A DNA stretch of 64,000 bases from assembly GCA_046263155.1 (NCBI GenBank), contig JBHELF010000160.1, positions 3,038 through 67,037 of the forward strand, read 5' to 3'. Each line of letters begins with the position of its first letter. Positions within the stretch are counted from its first letter, which is position 1. Shown piece after piece: positions 40,356-50,399 of the stretch. The translations under genes were made by a program, and so were the position numbers. The notes below the pieces were generated by a model. That model worked only from the letters and a program-made list of their open reading frames with translations. It had not been told where the DNA came from and did no database searches. This stretch comes from DATADF01 sp046263155 (GTDB taxonomy: Bacteria > Actinomycetota > CADDZG01 > WHSQ01).

Positions 40356-41546
40356 CTACGCGGCCCCCGCCTTTACGGCGGCGCCGGATCCCACTCGCGC
40401 CCGGACTTGCAAGAGCGTGAATCCGGCGAAGGCGACGACGGCCGCGGCGGCGAAGGCCCCCCGATAGCCGAGCGCGCCGGCGACCGCGCCGGCACTGAGC
40501 GCTCCGATTCCAAACGAGAGATCGAAGAAGGCAGTGAATGTGCTGACCACCGAGGCGCGCTCCGACACCGGCGCCGACCTCACGGCCAAGGTCATGAGGG
40601 CGGGAAAGAGAAGGGAGTGGCCCAGCGAAAAGAGGACCGTTCCTACGTAGAGGCCGGCGGAGGAGTGCCACAGCGCGATCACGGCGAAGCCACTCGAGGC
40701 CAGGGCCAGAGCGGCGCGCGAACTTCGGCTCGGACCGAGCACGTCCGGGATGCGCGCCCCGAAAGCTCGTACGAGCATCACGATCACCGAGTGCAAGGCA
40801 AAGATGAATCTCGATCCCGATAGGCCCAAGGTCAGGGCATAGAGCGGAACGAAACTCGCGAAGCTCGCCAGGCCCCAGATATTCGTTGAGAGGATCAGCC
40901 CAGGGAAAAGCCCTCCGCGGTGAACGAGATGTCGCCGACCAGTTTCTTCGACATCCGGTCGCGTCTCCGGCACCCACAGCCCTACGAGTGCCGCGACCAG
41001 CGCGCTGACGGCTGCGATCACCCAGGCGGCATCAAAGCCGAGCGACAGGGAGCTCTCGCCCAACAGAGGTCCCAAAGCCAAGCCCATGAAGAGCGCGAGA
41101 GAGAAGTAACTGAAGGCCTCGCCGCGGCGCTCGTCGGGAGCGAGGTCGTTGATGGTGCTTGCCGCTCCCACGTAGAAGGCTGCTTCCCCTGCGCCGCTCA
41201 ATACCCGAAGGATGATGAGGGGAGCAATCGAGTCGGCGACGAGATACCCGGCGATCGAGGCCGACACGATCGAGGCCCCCGACACGACGAGGACCTTGCG
41301 GCCTCGACGGTCGCCGATCAGGCCGATCAGTGGTCGCAACAAAACCGCGGCCAGCGCAAACGACCCAATAACGATTCCCACAGCCAGGTCGCTGCCTCCC
41401 AGTGGGCCCCCGACGTAGCGCGGCAACGTCGGCAGCAATGCGCCGACGGAGAGGAAGTAAGCGAAGGTCGAGAGCATGACCAACAGGAAGACCGAGCTGA
41501 TTAGCTGGGGCCGCGCGTCATCCCCAGGAGATGTTGCCGGAACCAT
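40356..41546 (-). CDS. MFS transporter
   Basis: A protein of 396 residues with 12 predicted helices in two halves. The first half has the loop motif GLIGDRRGRKVLVVSG between helices 2 and 3 (major facilitator signature G-x-x-x-D-R-x-G-R). The helices around LLPTLPRYVGGPLGGSDLAVG suggest a drug-efflux-type transporter. The substrate is unknown. No regulator gene is adjacent. Confidence 0.9.
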   Translation of the reverse strand: MVPATSPGDDARPQLISSVFLLVMLSTFAYFLSVGALLPTLPRYVGGPLGGSDLAVGIVIGSFALAAVLLRPLIGLIGDRRGRKVLVVSGASIVSASIAGYLVADSIAPLIILRVLSGAGEAAFYVGAASTINDLAPDERRGEAFSYFSLALFMGLALGPLLGESSLSLGFDAAWVIAAVSALVAALVGLWVPETRPDVEETGRRHLVHRGGLFPGLILSTNIWGLASFASFVPLYALTLGLSGSRFIFALHSVIVMLVRAFGARIPDVLGPSRSSRAALALASSGFAVIALWHSSAGLYVGTVLFSLGHSLLFPALMTLAVRSAPVSERASVVSTFTAFFDLSFGIGALSAGAVAGALGYRGAFAAAAVVAFAGFTLLQVRARVGSGAAVKAGAA

Positions 41547-41606
41547 TCGGCCTCCGAATGCGATCTGCGGGGCGCCTACCCTAGTGGGCGCGCACCGGAC
41601 GTTCGG

Positions 41607-42173
41607 TTAGGCCTTGCGGCCCACAATCGCCAAGAGCTCCGTCTGACGGTCGGCGTCCGCGGGGGTCGTCTGTCGATCGCCGTACAGGCCACTCGCCCGT
41701 ATAGCCGCCTCGCGCTCGCGCACATAGTCGTAACAAGCGTTGATGAGCTCCGGCTCCATCTTCTCGTCGGCCCCAATCGCCCTCGCTAGGTCCCAGCCGT
41801 GGATCAGATGGTCCATGAAGAGTTCCCAGAAGTACTCCTCGGCCCTCGTCTCGCCGCGCGACAGATGCACGGTCTTATCGATGGCGCCCTCTATTTGTAG
41901 GGCGTCCGTGGTGTGCCTATGCGCTTCGCGCCAAGCGGCCTTGGGATCGTTTCCGAGGATGTCGCCGTCGTAACGGTCACCGACCTGATCCGCCGTTTCG
42001 CCCTTGAGCAGCGGCGGAATCCACAGGTTCTCATAGACCATGTGCCGGACCAGTTCCTTTACATCCCAATCGGTACACGGGGTTGCGTCTTCCCACTGGT
42101 CGTCTTTGATCTGCTCGACCTTCTGGTCGAAGAAGGTCGAGGCCCGTCGCAACAGATCCAGAACGTCTCTCAC
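41607..42173 (-). CDS. TIGR03086-type metal-binding protein (DinB/MDMPI fold)
   Basis: A protein of 188 residues. GTG 42173 follows GGGAGGG; a TTG start 63 bases upstream would add a proline-rich segment and lacks a ribosome site. The helical-bundle metal motif is clear: TPCTDWDVKELVRHMVYENLW and MDHLIHGWDLARAIG supply the conserved histidines. The family includes mycothiol-dependent maleylpyruvate isomerase and other actinobacterial thiol-related enzymes. The substrate is unknown. It is divergent from kgd. Confidence 0.85.
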   Translation of the reverse strand: MRDVLDLLRRASTFFDQKVEQIKDDQWEDATPCTDWDVKELVRHMVYENLWIPPLLKGETADQVGDRYDGDILGNDPKAAWREAHRHTTDALQIEGAIDKTVHLSRGETRAEEYFWELFMDHLIHGWDLARAIGADEKMEPELINACYDYVREREAAIRASGLYGDRQTTPADADRQTELLAIVGRKA

Positions 42174-42355
42174 CGGCCCTCCCGGCGTCACAGTTGGAGG
42201 CGGGTCATCGAGCCACCTCCGCTTTTGGATGTCCAATCAAGGCTGGTCCTAACGCCGCCCCAGGTTGCCGTCAACCGCTCTGCCGCTGCGGGCCGAAGGC
42301 ACGGCCTTGGCGGGCGCACTAACCTGGTGTCGGCACTTTCGTCGACAGGAGGGCC

Positions 42356-45300
42356 GTGGACAAAGAGGACATCGAGCGCGAGGCATTCGGGCCTAACGTC
42401 TGGCTGGTCGACGAGATGTACCGCCGCTACCAGGAAAATCCCCAGGCGGTCGGGGAGCAGTGGCGAGAGTTCTTTGCCGATTACAAGCCCGGCATGGATG
42501 CCGCTCACAAAACGAAGGCGAGCGGTGAGTCCGAGGCCTCCACGGCCGTCGAGCCCCCGGCCGAGCCGGAGGAGGCCAAGCCCCTGGCGGAGGTCAGGCC
42601 GCTTCGCCCGGAGCAGGCCCAGCCGGCTCCGCCCGAGACGGTCGAGGACGCGACTCCTTTGCGAGGCGTCGCCGCCCGGATCGCCGAGAACATGGAGGCG
42701 TCGCTCGGCGTTCCGACAGCGACCTCAGTGCGCCACGTTCCGGCGAAATTGCTGGAAGAGAACCGACGCATCATCAATCGCTATCTCGAGGGTACGCGCG
42801 GTGGCGGCAAGGTTTCCTTTACACACTTGATCGGGTACGCGCTTCTGAAGGCCCTCGAGATGCGTCCGGGGATGAAGGTCAGCTATACCGAGATCGACGG
42901 GAAACCCCACGCGGTCCATCACAAACACGTCAACTTCGGTCTCGCCATCGACATCGAGCGTTCAGACGGAACGCGAACGCTGCTCGTGCCGAACATCAAG
43001 CTGGCCGACGAGCTCGACTTCGCCGACTTCTGGGCCGCCTACGAGGATCTGATACGACGTGTACGCGCCAATGACTTGTCGCCGGAGGATTTCGCCGGCA
43101 CCACGGTGACACTGACTAATCCCGGAACGGTGGGGACGCGTATGTCGGTGCCGCGGCTGATGCCCAACCAGGGGCTGATAGTGGGCACAGGCGCCATCGA
43201 TTACCCGCCCGAGTACGAGGCCTCGGACCCCCGCGCACTCGCGCGGCTGGGCGTGAGCAAGGTCCTGACCATCACCAGCACTTACGACCACCGTGTCATT
43301 CAGGGAGCCGAATCGGGGCAGTTCCTGGCCCAGGTGCATCAGCTGGTACTGGGCAGCGAGCGTTTTTACGACGAAGTCTTCGCTTCGCTCGGCATCCCTT
43401 ACGCGCCGGTCAGGTGGAGCCGAGACATCGCGCTGATGGACGATCTGGACACCGCTCTTGATAAGCAATCGATGGTCGGCCGTCTTACCGCGATGTACCG
43501 GGTACGCGGCCATCTCCTCGCCGAGCTGAATCCCATCGGTTGGGAGCTGCTCTATCACCCGGAACTAGACCTGGCTCACTACGGCCTCAGCGTTTGGGAT
43601 CTCGATCGGGAGTTTTTGACCGACGGCCTGCCCGGCCCCCGCAAGATGCAGCTCCGGGAGATAGTCGAGATTCTGCGCGATGCCTACTGCCGCCATATCG
43701 GGATCGAGTTCATGCACATCTCCGATCCCGACCAAAAGCTGTGGGTGCAAGAGCGGGTAGAGGCGCCCGACGCCGATGAGCTCGCGCCCGAGGACAAAAA
43801 GCATTTGCTGGACCGACTGAACGCCGCGGAGTCCTTCGAGACATTCCTGCACTCCAAATATTTGGGACACAAGCGTTTCTCGCTCGAGGGGGCCGAGAGC
43901 CTCATCCCGATGTTGGACGAACTTCTGACTCAAGCCGCTGCGGCGGGAATGGTTGAGGCCGTTCTGGGAATGGCACATCGCGGGCGCCTGAACGTTCTCG
44001 CCAACATCGTTGGAAAGCCGCTCCGCGAGATCTTCCGGGAGTTCGAGGGCGACATCGATCCCAACTCCGTTCAGGGATCGGGAGACGTGAAGTACCACCT
44101 CGGAATGACCGGCAGCTTCACGTCGCGTTTCGGCGACGAGCTCGGCGTCGTCCTGGCATCCAACCCCTCACATCTCGAGGCTGTGGATGCGGTGGTGGAG
44201 GGCATGACGCGCGCGAAGCAGGATTTGTTGGGCGGGGGCGCGGACGAGAAGCTCCTGCCCGTGCTGCTCCATGGAGACGCCGCATTCGCGGGACAGGGAG
44301 TGGTAGCCGAGACGTTCAACATGTCCACGCTTCCCGGCTACCGGGTAGGGGGGACGGTTCACATAGTCGTGAACAACCTGATTGGTTTCACGACCGCGCC
44401 GACGGCCGGCCGCTCCAGTACCTACGCGACCGATATCGCAAAGATCGTGCAGGCCCCCATCTTTCACGTCAACGGCGACGATCCGGAGGCTTGCCTGCGC
44501 GTCATGCGCCTCGCCTTTGCCTACCGCCAGAAGTTCAAGAAGGATGTCGTGATCGACCTCGTTTGTTACCGGCGCTATGGCCATAACGAGGCCGACGAGC
44601 CGGCGTTCACCCAACCGTTGATGTACGCACGCATCGAGGAGCGGAGATCGGTGCGCAAGCTCTACACGGAGTTGTTGCTGAACCGCGGCGAGCTCACCGT
44701 CGAGGAGGCCGAGCGCGCTCTCGAGGATTTCAAGGCGAAGTTGCAACAAGCCTTCGACGAGACCAGGAAGGAGGAGCGCCCTCCGGATCTCCGCGCCGCG
44801 CGACCGCCGGAGCCGATAGGTGTCCTACCGCCCGTCGAGACTGGAGTGACCCGTGAGCGTCTGGATACCGTGCACCGGGCCATCACATCTTGGCCCCCGA
44901 CCTTCGAGCCCCATCCGAAGCTTGCAAAGATGCTCGAGAAGAGGCGCGATCTTCTCGACCGCAACGCGATCGACTGGGCGGCGGCCGAGGCTCTGGCCTT
45001 CGGATCGTTGCTGATCGAAGGAACCACCGTGAGGCTTTCCGGCCAGGACTCGCGACGCGGGACCTTCAGCCAGAGACATTCCGTGCTGGTCGATCACCGC
45101 ACCGGCGAGGAATACGTGCCGCTCAACCATTTGCAGCCGGCCCAGGCCCCATTCCGCGCCTTCGACAGCCTGTTGTCTGAGTACGCGGCGATGGCGTTTG
45201 AGTACGGCTATTCGGTGGCCAACGGGGATGCGCTCGTTTGTTGGGAGGCCCAATTCGGCGACTTCATGAACGGCGCCCAGATCGTGATCGATCAGTTCCT

Positions 45301-45997
45301 GGTGGCCGGTGAAGACAAGTGGGACCAGGCCTCGGGACTCGTCCTTCTTCTGCCGCATGGTTACGAGGGTCAGGGTCCGGAGCATTCCAGCGCGCGCCTG
45401 GAAAGGTTTCTGTCCCTTGCCGCTGAGGATTCGATCCAGGTAGTTCAGCCCACGACACCCGCGCAGTACTTTCACGTGTTGCGTCGCCAGATGCTTCGCT
45501 CGGTGCGCAAGCCGTTGATCATCCTGACGCCCAAGTCGCTGCTCAGGCATCCGGCGGCCAGAAGCGCGACCGCGGATCTAGAAACCGGCCAGTTCCGGGA
45601 AACTCTCGACGATCCGCGCGTCGATGATCCTTCGACAGTCGCCCGCATCCTCGTGTGTAGTGGGAAGGTCGCCTACGACCTCGATAAGCAGCGGACCGAG
45701 CGCAAGGCAAGGGCGGCCATCGTGAGACTCGAGCAGCTTTATCCGTTCCCGCGCGCGCAACTGGCAGAGATCTTCGACCGCTACGCGAACGCCAACGATG
45801 TGCGCTGGGTGCAGGAGGAGCCGGAGAACATGGGGGCCTGGGCGTTCATCCATCACCGACTCGAGGGCCGGCTGCCCGAACGTCTGGATCTAACCTTCGC
45901 GGCGCGTGCGGAGAGCGCCAGCCCCGCGACCGGCAGCCACACCGTGCACGAGCAGGAACAAGAGGACTTGATGGAGCACGCCTTCGTAGACCTCTAA
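42356..45997 (+). CDS. kgd: Multifunctional 2-oxoglutarate metabolism enzyme KGD (fused E2/E1)
   Basis: A protein of 1213 residues that combines an E2-like succinyltransferase domain and a thiamine-dependent E1 (2-oxoglutarate dehydrogenase/decarboxylase). GTG start with AGGAGGG upstream. The order is an N-terminal helix (ERE AFGPNVWLVDEMYRRY), a disordered Ala/Pro/Glu linker, the E2 domain with TSTYDHRVIQG (catalytic histidine near residue 311), then the E1 domain with MAHRGRLNVLANIVGKPL, GDAAFAGQGVVAETFNMS and YRRYGHNEADEP. There is no lipoyl domain, as in mycobacterial KGD and corynebacterial OdhA. This fusion is a marker of Actinomycetota and feeds the TCA cycle. Confidence 0.97.
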   Translation: MDKEDIEREAFGPNVWLVDEMYRRYQENPQAVGEQWREFFADYKPGMDAAHKTKASGESEASTAVEPPAEPEEAKPLAEVRPLRPEQAQPAPPETVEDATPLRGVAARIAENMEASLGVPTATSVRHVPAKLLEENRRIINRYLEGTRGGGKVSFTHLIGYALLKALEMRPGMKVSYTEIDGKPHAVHHKHVNFGLAIDIERSDGTRTLLVPNIKLADELDFADFWAAYEDLIRRVRANDLSPEDFAGTTVTLTNPGTVGTRMSVPRLMPNQGLIVGTGAIDYPPEYEASDPRALARLGVSKVLTITSTYDHRVIQGAESGQFLAQVHQLVLGSERFYDEVFASLGIPYAPVRWSRDIALMDDLDTALDKQSMVGRLTAMYRVRGHLLAELNPIGWELLYHPELDLAHYGLSVWDLDREFLTDGLPGPRKMQLREIVEILRDAYCRHIGIEFMHISDPDQKLWVQERVEAPDADELAPEDKKHLLDRLNAAESFETFLHSKYLGHKRFSLEGAESLIPMLDELLTQAAAAGMVEAVLGMAHRGRLNVLANIVGKPLREIFREFEGDIDPNSVQGSGDVKYHLGMTGSFTSRFGDELGVVLASNPSHLEAVDAVVEGMTRAKQDLLGGGADEKLLPVLLHGDAAFAGQGVVAETFNMSTLPGYRVGGTVHIVVNNLIGFTTAPTAGRSSTYATDIAKIVQAPIFHVNGDDPEACLRVMRLAFAYRQKFKKDVVIDLVCYRRYGHNEADEPAFTQPLMYARIEERRSVRKLYTELLLNRGELTVEEAERALEDFKAKLQQAFDETRKEERPPDLRAARPPEPIGVLPPVETGVTRERLDTVHRAITSWPPTFEPHPKLAKMLEKRRDLLDRNAIDWAAAEALAFGSLLIEGTTVRLSGQDSRRGTFSQRHSVLVDHRTGEEYVPLNHLQPAQAPFRAFDSLLSEYAAMAFEYGYSVANGDALVCWEAQFGDFMNGAQIVIDQFLVAGEDKWDQASGLVLLLPHGYEGQGPEHSSARLERFLSLAAEDSIQVVQPTTPAQYFHVLRRQMLRSVRKPLIILTPKSLLRHPAARSATADLETGQFRETLDDPRVDDPSTVARILVCSGKVAYDLDKQRTERKARAAIVRLEQLYPFPRAQLAEIFDRYANANDVRWVQEEPENMGAWAFIHHRLEGRLPERLDLTFAARAESASPATGSHTVHEQEQEDLMEHAFVDL

Positions 45998-48801
45998 AAG
46001 ATGGCGAGCAGCACGACCACGCCGGCGCGGCGCAGCGATGGAAGCACCCGGTACGCGAAGGGGTGTTCCTCGACGTCCAAGCCTTGGGGATTGAGGAACT
46101 CGAAGACGGCTCTGTCTCCGCGGCGCTCAAACAAGACGTCGTCATCGAAGTTCCGCAAGACCTCCATCGCCTGCGCTGCCTGCGCTGCCGGAACATCGAT
46201 GCGGATCGGGCGCCCCGGCCCGGTTTGATCAGGAACCGACGCGGCCGCACGCTTCAGCGCACGGTTCCATACCGGAGCCGAGAGATCTTCTAGATCCGAA
46301 GCCGGTCCCGTTGCCTGAACGATCGCGTTGGCAAGGAAGAGAGCGGAGCCCTCCGTGTAAGCGCGGTAGTTCGGCTCGCCCGAAAACAGGACGACGCGGC
46401 CCTCTCCGAGCTTCTCCTCGATCAACGCCGCAGTGCCTTTGAGTTCACCCTCACTCTCGGCGTAACCCGAGAAAAAGAAGTCGGGCGTGTTGGTGGGGTA
46501 GCCGGCCACGTTGGCGCCCGACTCGGTGAGGCTGAGGAGGTCCTCGCCGAGGTGGTACCAGTAGGCGAATCCCTGAGCGCCGAGGCTCAGGGGACCGCGG
46601 TCTCCAACACGGACGCGGAAGAGAGTCCCCGGTATGGCGGCGCCACTGGGTGTCAGTTGGGCCGTCGTGTACCCGTGCCGAACCGCGAACGGAGTACCCC
46701 CCGTACTACCAGGTCGCGCGGTACCGATGTAAGTGCCGCCGCCCTCGATCCAGGAGCGGATCTGTGGCTCGGCGGGCTCGAGTTCTGCGGTCTGAATACC
46801 CGGAACGATAAAAGCGTCGTACTCACCCAGGGTGAGTTGGCCCGCCAGGATCTCCGGGGCGCTTAGCAAATCGAAAGGAATCTCCCAACGTCGTTCGAGC
46901 GTGTAGGCGAGGTGGCCCAGCGATTCCGAGAGTGGGATTGCGTAGCGTAGATAGCGCGGCGCGTTATCGAGCGAGCCGTAGGGGTAGAACACGGCAACGC
47001 GCGGAACTCGAATGCGCCTTCCCTCCGGCATCGGAGCCGTGGCAGCTTTCACGCGCAACAACTGCCGTCTCGCCCAGGTGAGCGTGAGTGCATCGGTTCC
47101 GGCTCGGGCGCGCACAACAAAGGAGCCTGAGGGGAGGCGAGTTCCGCCGGTCCTGGCCGGCGCCGACAGCCTGGACACGGGAACGCCCTCGCGTGTCAGG
47201 CCGAGTGCAGACGCCACGGCCGCCGGGCTGTCGCCGCGCCACCAAAAGAATCGCGCCCTCGCGGCGGGCCCGGCCATGAGGGGGCGGGGAGCCCTTCGTA
47301 GCTTGCGACCGACCGGCTGTACGTCCGAGCCGGTAAAGTTCGCCTTCAGATTTGCGAGTAGTGGATTTGACCAGGCCGTCACGTCATAGAAGTAGGGAAA
47401 CGGCACGTAGGTGTCCTCGTGAAGCAAGGCCTGGATCCACCGCTTCTGCGGCTGAGCCATGGGAATCCAGAAGGTGCCCTGCGCAACCACCCCGGATCGG
47501 GCCGGTCGCCCGTACCGGTGCAAGACGGGAACGTTGACGTCTTCGCGCAGGCGATAAACCTCCACGCCCATCGACATCAGGCGGCGAAGCACCCGGACGA
47601 CTTCGGGATAGGCGCGGCGAGGGCTTAAGAAATAGTGGCGCACCGTCAAGGGAGGCACCTCTCGTCGAACCTTGTTCTCCGGCTGCAGGACCAGATTGGA
47701 CTCCAGAGATCCGGATCTGCCATCTTGGAGCGCATCGATGTGGGCTTCGTAGTACTCACGAAGGATGCGGTCCTTGTGGTCGGATGCTGCCTTCAGGCTC
47801 GTCCAGCCCGCAACGAACTGCTCGATCCAGCGTTGGCGGTCCGTATCCGCGGTTCCCTTTTCGAATGTCATCCCCGCCGCCGTGAACGCCGTGGTCGGCA
47901 CCGTGTCGCCGTAACCCATATAGAAGAGGTCGTAGATGCTGTAGTTGAAGTAGTCCCAATTCGCGGGGTCGGAGGATTGCCGTTCCTCAAACGCCTTTGC
48001 CATCGCTTTTCCGTAGATCTTGTTGATCCAGTCGAGACTCTCGCTGCTGATCTCGTGATAGATGGGATCGGCGTTCGGCGGAAAGAAGTAGCCACTGCTG
48101 CCCATCTCATGAGCATCTATAAAGAGAACCGGTGGGTAGCGCGAGAGAAGCTTTAGCTTGCTGTCGGTCTCGGGCTGGGTACGCGCGAACCAGTCACGGT
48201 TCATGTCGAAGGAGTACGCGTTTTCTCGTGACGAGATATCGCGCCCGTCCGGGTTCTGCGTAGGGATGATGCCGATGACCAGGTTGTTGAGCATGTCAGC
48301 GACTTCGCAGTCGGTTCTCGAGGCCAGTTCGTAAAGGATCTCGACGGCCGCGTCCGCGCCGGACATCTCGCCGCCGTGCACATTCGCCGTGTACCAGACG
48401 ATCGCCGGGGTCGAGACGGCCAGCCGGCGAGCCTCGGCTGCGTCCAACCTCCGCGGATCGCGCAAGCGCTGCTGGATCGCGGCCAACCGGTCGACGCGCC
48501 GGAGATTGCCGGGACTCGCAACGAGCGAGTACACGAGTGGCGTGCCCTTCCACGAGGTCCCGAACGTGGAGGTTTCTACGCGCGTGCTCTCGTCGTCCAC
48601 CCGCCGGAAGTAATCGATGATCTCAGTGGTCGTGACACGTCTGTCCGGATAGCCGGGGATCGCCATGCGGGGATCGGTAACTGTTCCGTCCCGGGTCGGC
48701 TCCTCGGGGCAGCTCCGAGCTTGTAGCCGAGCACCCACGAGCGACGGAACCAGAGCGAAAACCAGTGCGGCTACCAACAAGTGCGGCCGACGCTTGCGCA
48801 T
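45994..48801 (-). CDS. Secreted M14 family zinc carboxypeptidase
   Basis: A protein of about 935 residues from ATG 48801; the frame extends further upstream into the CBS gene and is ignored there. The signal peptide is LLVAALVFALVPSLVG. The M14 zinc motif is present: NVHGGEMSGA (H-x-x-E, about residue 140), then FIDAHEMGSSGY with the third ligand. Residues beyond about 450 form a large C-terminal region containing PRVAVFYPYGSLDNAPRYLR and a DJ-1/GATase-like fold (YDAFIVPGIQTAEL). Large M14 proteins of this kind occur in soil bacteria. The substrate is unknown. Confidence 0.9.
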   Translation of the reverse strand: MRKRRPHLLVAALVFALVPSLVGARLQARSCPEEPTRDGTVTDPRMAIPGYPDRRVTTTEIIDYFRRVDDESTRVETSTFGTSWKGTPLVYSLVASPGNLRRVDRLAAIQQRLRDPRRLDAAEARRLAVSTPAIVWYTANVHGGEMSGADAAVEILYELASRTDCEVADMLNNLVIGIIPTQNPDGRDISSRENAYSFDMNRDWFARTQPETDSKLKLLSRYPPVLFIDAHEMGSSGYFFPPNADPIYHEISSESLDWINKIYGKAMAKAFEERQSSDPANWDYFNYSIYDLFYMGYGDTVPTTAFTAAGMTFEKGTADTDRQRWIEQFVAGWTSLKAASDHKDRILREYYEAHIDALQDGRSGSLESNLVLQPENKVRREVPPLTVRHYFLSPRRAYPEVVRVLRRLMSMGVEVYRLREDVNVPVLHRYGRPARSGVVAQGTFWIPMAQPQKRWIQALLHEDTYVPFPYFYDVTAWSNPLLANLKANFTGSDVQPVGRKLRRAPRPLMAGPAARARFFWWRGDSPAAVASALGLTREGVPVSRLSAPARTGGTRLPSGSFVVRARAGTDALTLTWARRQLLRVKAATAPMPEGRRIRVPRVAVFYPYGSLDNAPRYLRYAIPLSESLGHLAYTLERRWEIPFDLLSAPEILAGQLTLGEYDAFIVPGIQTAELEPAEPQIRSWIEGGGTYIGTARPGSTGGTPFAVRHGYTTAQLTPSGAAIPGTLFRVRVGDRGPLSLGAQGFAYWYHLGEDLLSLTESGANVAGYPTNTPDFFFSGYAESEGELKGTAALIEEKLGEGRVVLFSGEPNYRAYTEGSALFLANAIVQATGPASDLEDLSAPVWNRALKRAAASVPDQTGPGRPIRIDVPAAQAAQAMEVLRNFDDDVLFERRGDRAVFEFLNPQGLDVEEHPFAYRVLPSLRRAGVVVLLAIF

Positions 48802-48814
48802 CACGAAGAGTTTT

Positions 48815-49204
48815 TCAGCGGTGCGCTGCGAATTCCTCCAGTAAAGCCTGGACCAGGTCACGGATCGACAGCATCCCCCTGATCTGACCCCCATCGTCGA
48901 GCACCACAAGATGTCGGAAGCCGCCGTCGACCATCCGTCGAGCCGCCTCCATGACATCCCAAGAGGCCGAGGCCGTGATCGCTTCGCCAGTCATGTACCG
49001 CTCCACCGTCGTGGTCTGAAGATCCACTCCATCCGACACCGCCCGCAACAGGTCGCGCTCGGTGATGATCCCCGGTTGGCCCTCCTGTTTCAGGACGACG
49101 GCCGACCCCACCCGCTTGGCAACCATGCGCCGGGCGGCCTCCGCGAGGTTGTGGTCCGGCCCGATCGTTACGACGTTCTGCGTAATGAGCGGGCCGATCT
49201 CCAT
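48815..49204 (-). CDS. CBS-domain-pair protein
   Basis: A protein of 129 residues with two CBS motifs (NLAEAARRMVAKRVGSAVVL and DVMEAARRMVDGGFRHLVVL), each followed by an ITERDLLRAV/SIRDLVQALL helix. Pairs of this type bind adenosine nucleotides and serve as energy sensors. There is no effector domain. It is in line with the SDR gene: its ATG follows the stop of that gene directly, without a gap. Confidence 0.92.
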   Translation of the reverse strand: MEIGPLITQNVVTIGPDHNLAEAARRMVAKRVGSAVVLKQEGQPGIITERDLLRAVSDGVDLQTTTVERYMTGEAITASASWDVMEAARRMVDGGFRHLVVLDDGGQIRGMLSIRDLVQALLEEFAAHR

Positions 49205-50245
49205 TTAGAGCTCGCTCTTTTGCGGTGCTACCAAACGCCAGGGCAGAAGCCCTTTCTCGCGCGCCCCGTAGATGGTCTCGGCCAGCGTGTCGAGCACGTC
49301 ATAGCGCGGCTCCCAGCCCAGCTTCGTCCGGGCCTTGGTGCAGTCCATCAGTACGGGAACCTTAAGCGCCTGGAGCCACTTCGTTTCGGATGGAAGCAGG
49401 GGGAGCCGCGACACGATCTTCGCGGTGGTGTCCACGGCGAGCTCGGGAATCGGAATGGAGTACCAGCCCAGGGCGTTCGCTATATCGGCGATCGTGATGT
49501 CTCCCTCCGCGGCGAGGTTGTAGGTACCTGGCTCACCCTCGCCGAGAATGGCGAGCTCGAACGCTGCTGCAACGTCATCTTCGTGCACAAGTTGAAAGGC
49601 GATTCCGGGATCCGGCACAACAGGCCGTAGGAGAGGAATGGCTCCGGCGAGCCTCTTAACCGGACCGGGCAATCGTTCCCCAAGCTGTACATAGGGGATC
49701 TTCTCGATGAGCGTAAGGGCGCGCGGTCCCGCCACAATGCAAGGTCGAAATACATAGACGTCGAGGCCTTGGCCTCGGGTCATCTCTTGGAGAAGTCTCT
49801 CGACCTCGGCTTTTTGACGCGAGTAATAGTGCGACTCGAACCCGCGCGCAGGGATTTCTTCGGTCAGTACCTGCGGGTTTTCCTCATGCCATCCATACGC
49901 CGCGACCGACGAGGCGTAGACCAGCCGTCGCGCCGAGGATCCGACGGTCGCCTCGAAAACGATGCGCGAGCCCTCAACGTTTATCTTCTCGGTTTCCTCC
50001 GATTTCCCGAAGATCGCAAACGCGAGATGGACCACGACGTCGGCCCGCGCGACAAGCTCTTCCACCGAAGTCCGATCGAGGATGTCTCCTCGCAGGTACT
50101 CGGTCTTGGTGAGACCCTCTGCCCCCGGGTTGAACGGGCTTCGTGCCATTCCGATGACACGTCGCACCTCAGGTCGGTGCTCGAGTCGATGAAGCAAAGC
50201 TCTGCCCAGATCGCCTGTCGGTCCCGTAACCGCGACGGTTGTCAT
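49205..50245 (-). CDS. NAD(P)-dependent epimerase/dehydratase (extended SDR)
   Basis: A protein of 346 residues. The cofactor motif TGPTGDLGRALL (G-x-x-G-x-x-G), the NAD-binding loop VVHLAFAIFGK, the catalytic YYSRQKAEVERLL (Y-x-x-x-K) and the VYASSVAAYG strand identify an extended short-chain dehydrogenase. The substrate is a nucleotide sugar or other small molecule, not determined. It forms a unit with the CBS gene. Confidence 0.92.
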   Translation of the reverse strand: MTTVAVTGPTGDLGRALLHRLEHRPEVRRVIGMARSPFNPGAEGLTKTEYLRGDILDRTSVEELVARADVVVHLAFAIFGKSEETEKINVEGSRIVFEATVGSSARRLVYASSVAAYGWHEENPQVLTEEIPARGFESHYYSRQKAEVERLLQEMTRGQGLDVYVFRPCIVAGPRALTLIEKIPYVQLGERLPGPVKRLAGAIPLLRPVVPDPGIAFQLVHEDDVAAAFELAILGEGEPGTYNLAAEGDITIADIANALGWYSIPIPELAVDTTAKIVSRLPLLPSETKWLQALKVPVLMDCTKARTKLGWEPRYDVLDTLAETIYGAREKGLLPWRLVAPQKSEL

Positions 50246-50399
50246 GTCGCCATCGTAGGTGCTACTGGACTTTGGGCAGCCTCCCGCCCACCCAAAAACC
50301 GCTCATTGGTTGCTACTCGTCAACCTGGGTTAGGGCGCGACTCATTCTGCGATGGTATGCACATCTCGGCCCGGCCAGCCCGGTAACTAGGATGCGCGC

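Noticed and set aside
48801..48957. N-terminal extension of the M14 carboxypeptidase
   Set aside because: It overlaps the CBS gene in another frame and lies in front of the signal peptide that begins at 48801.
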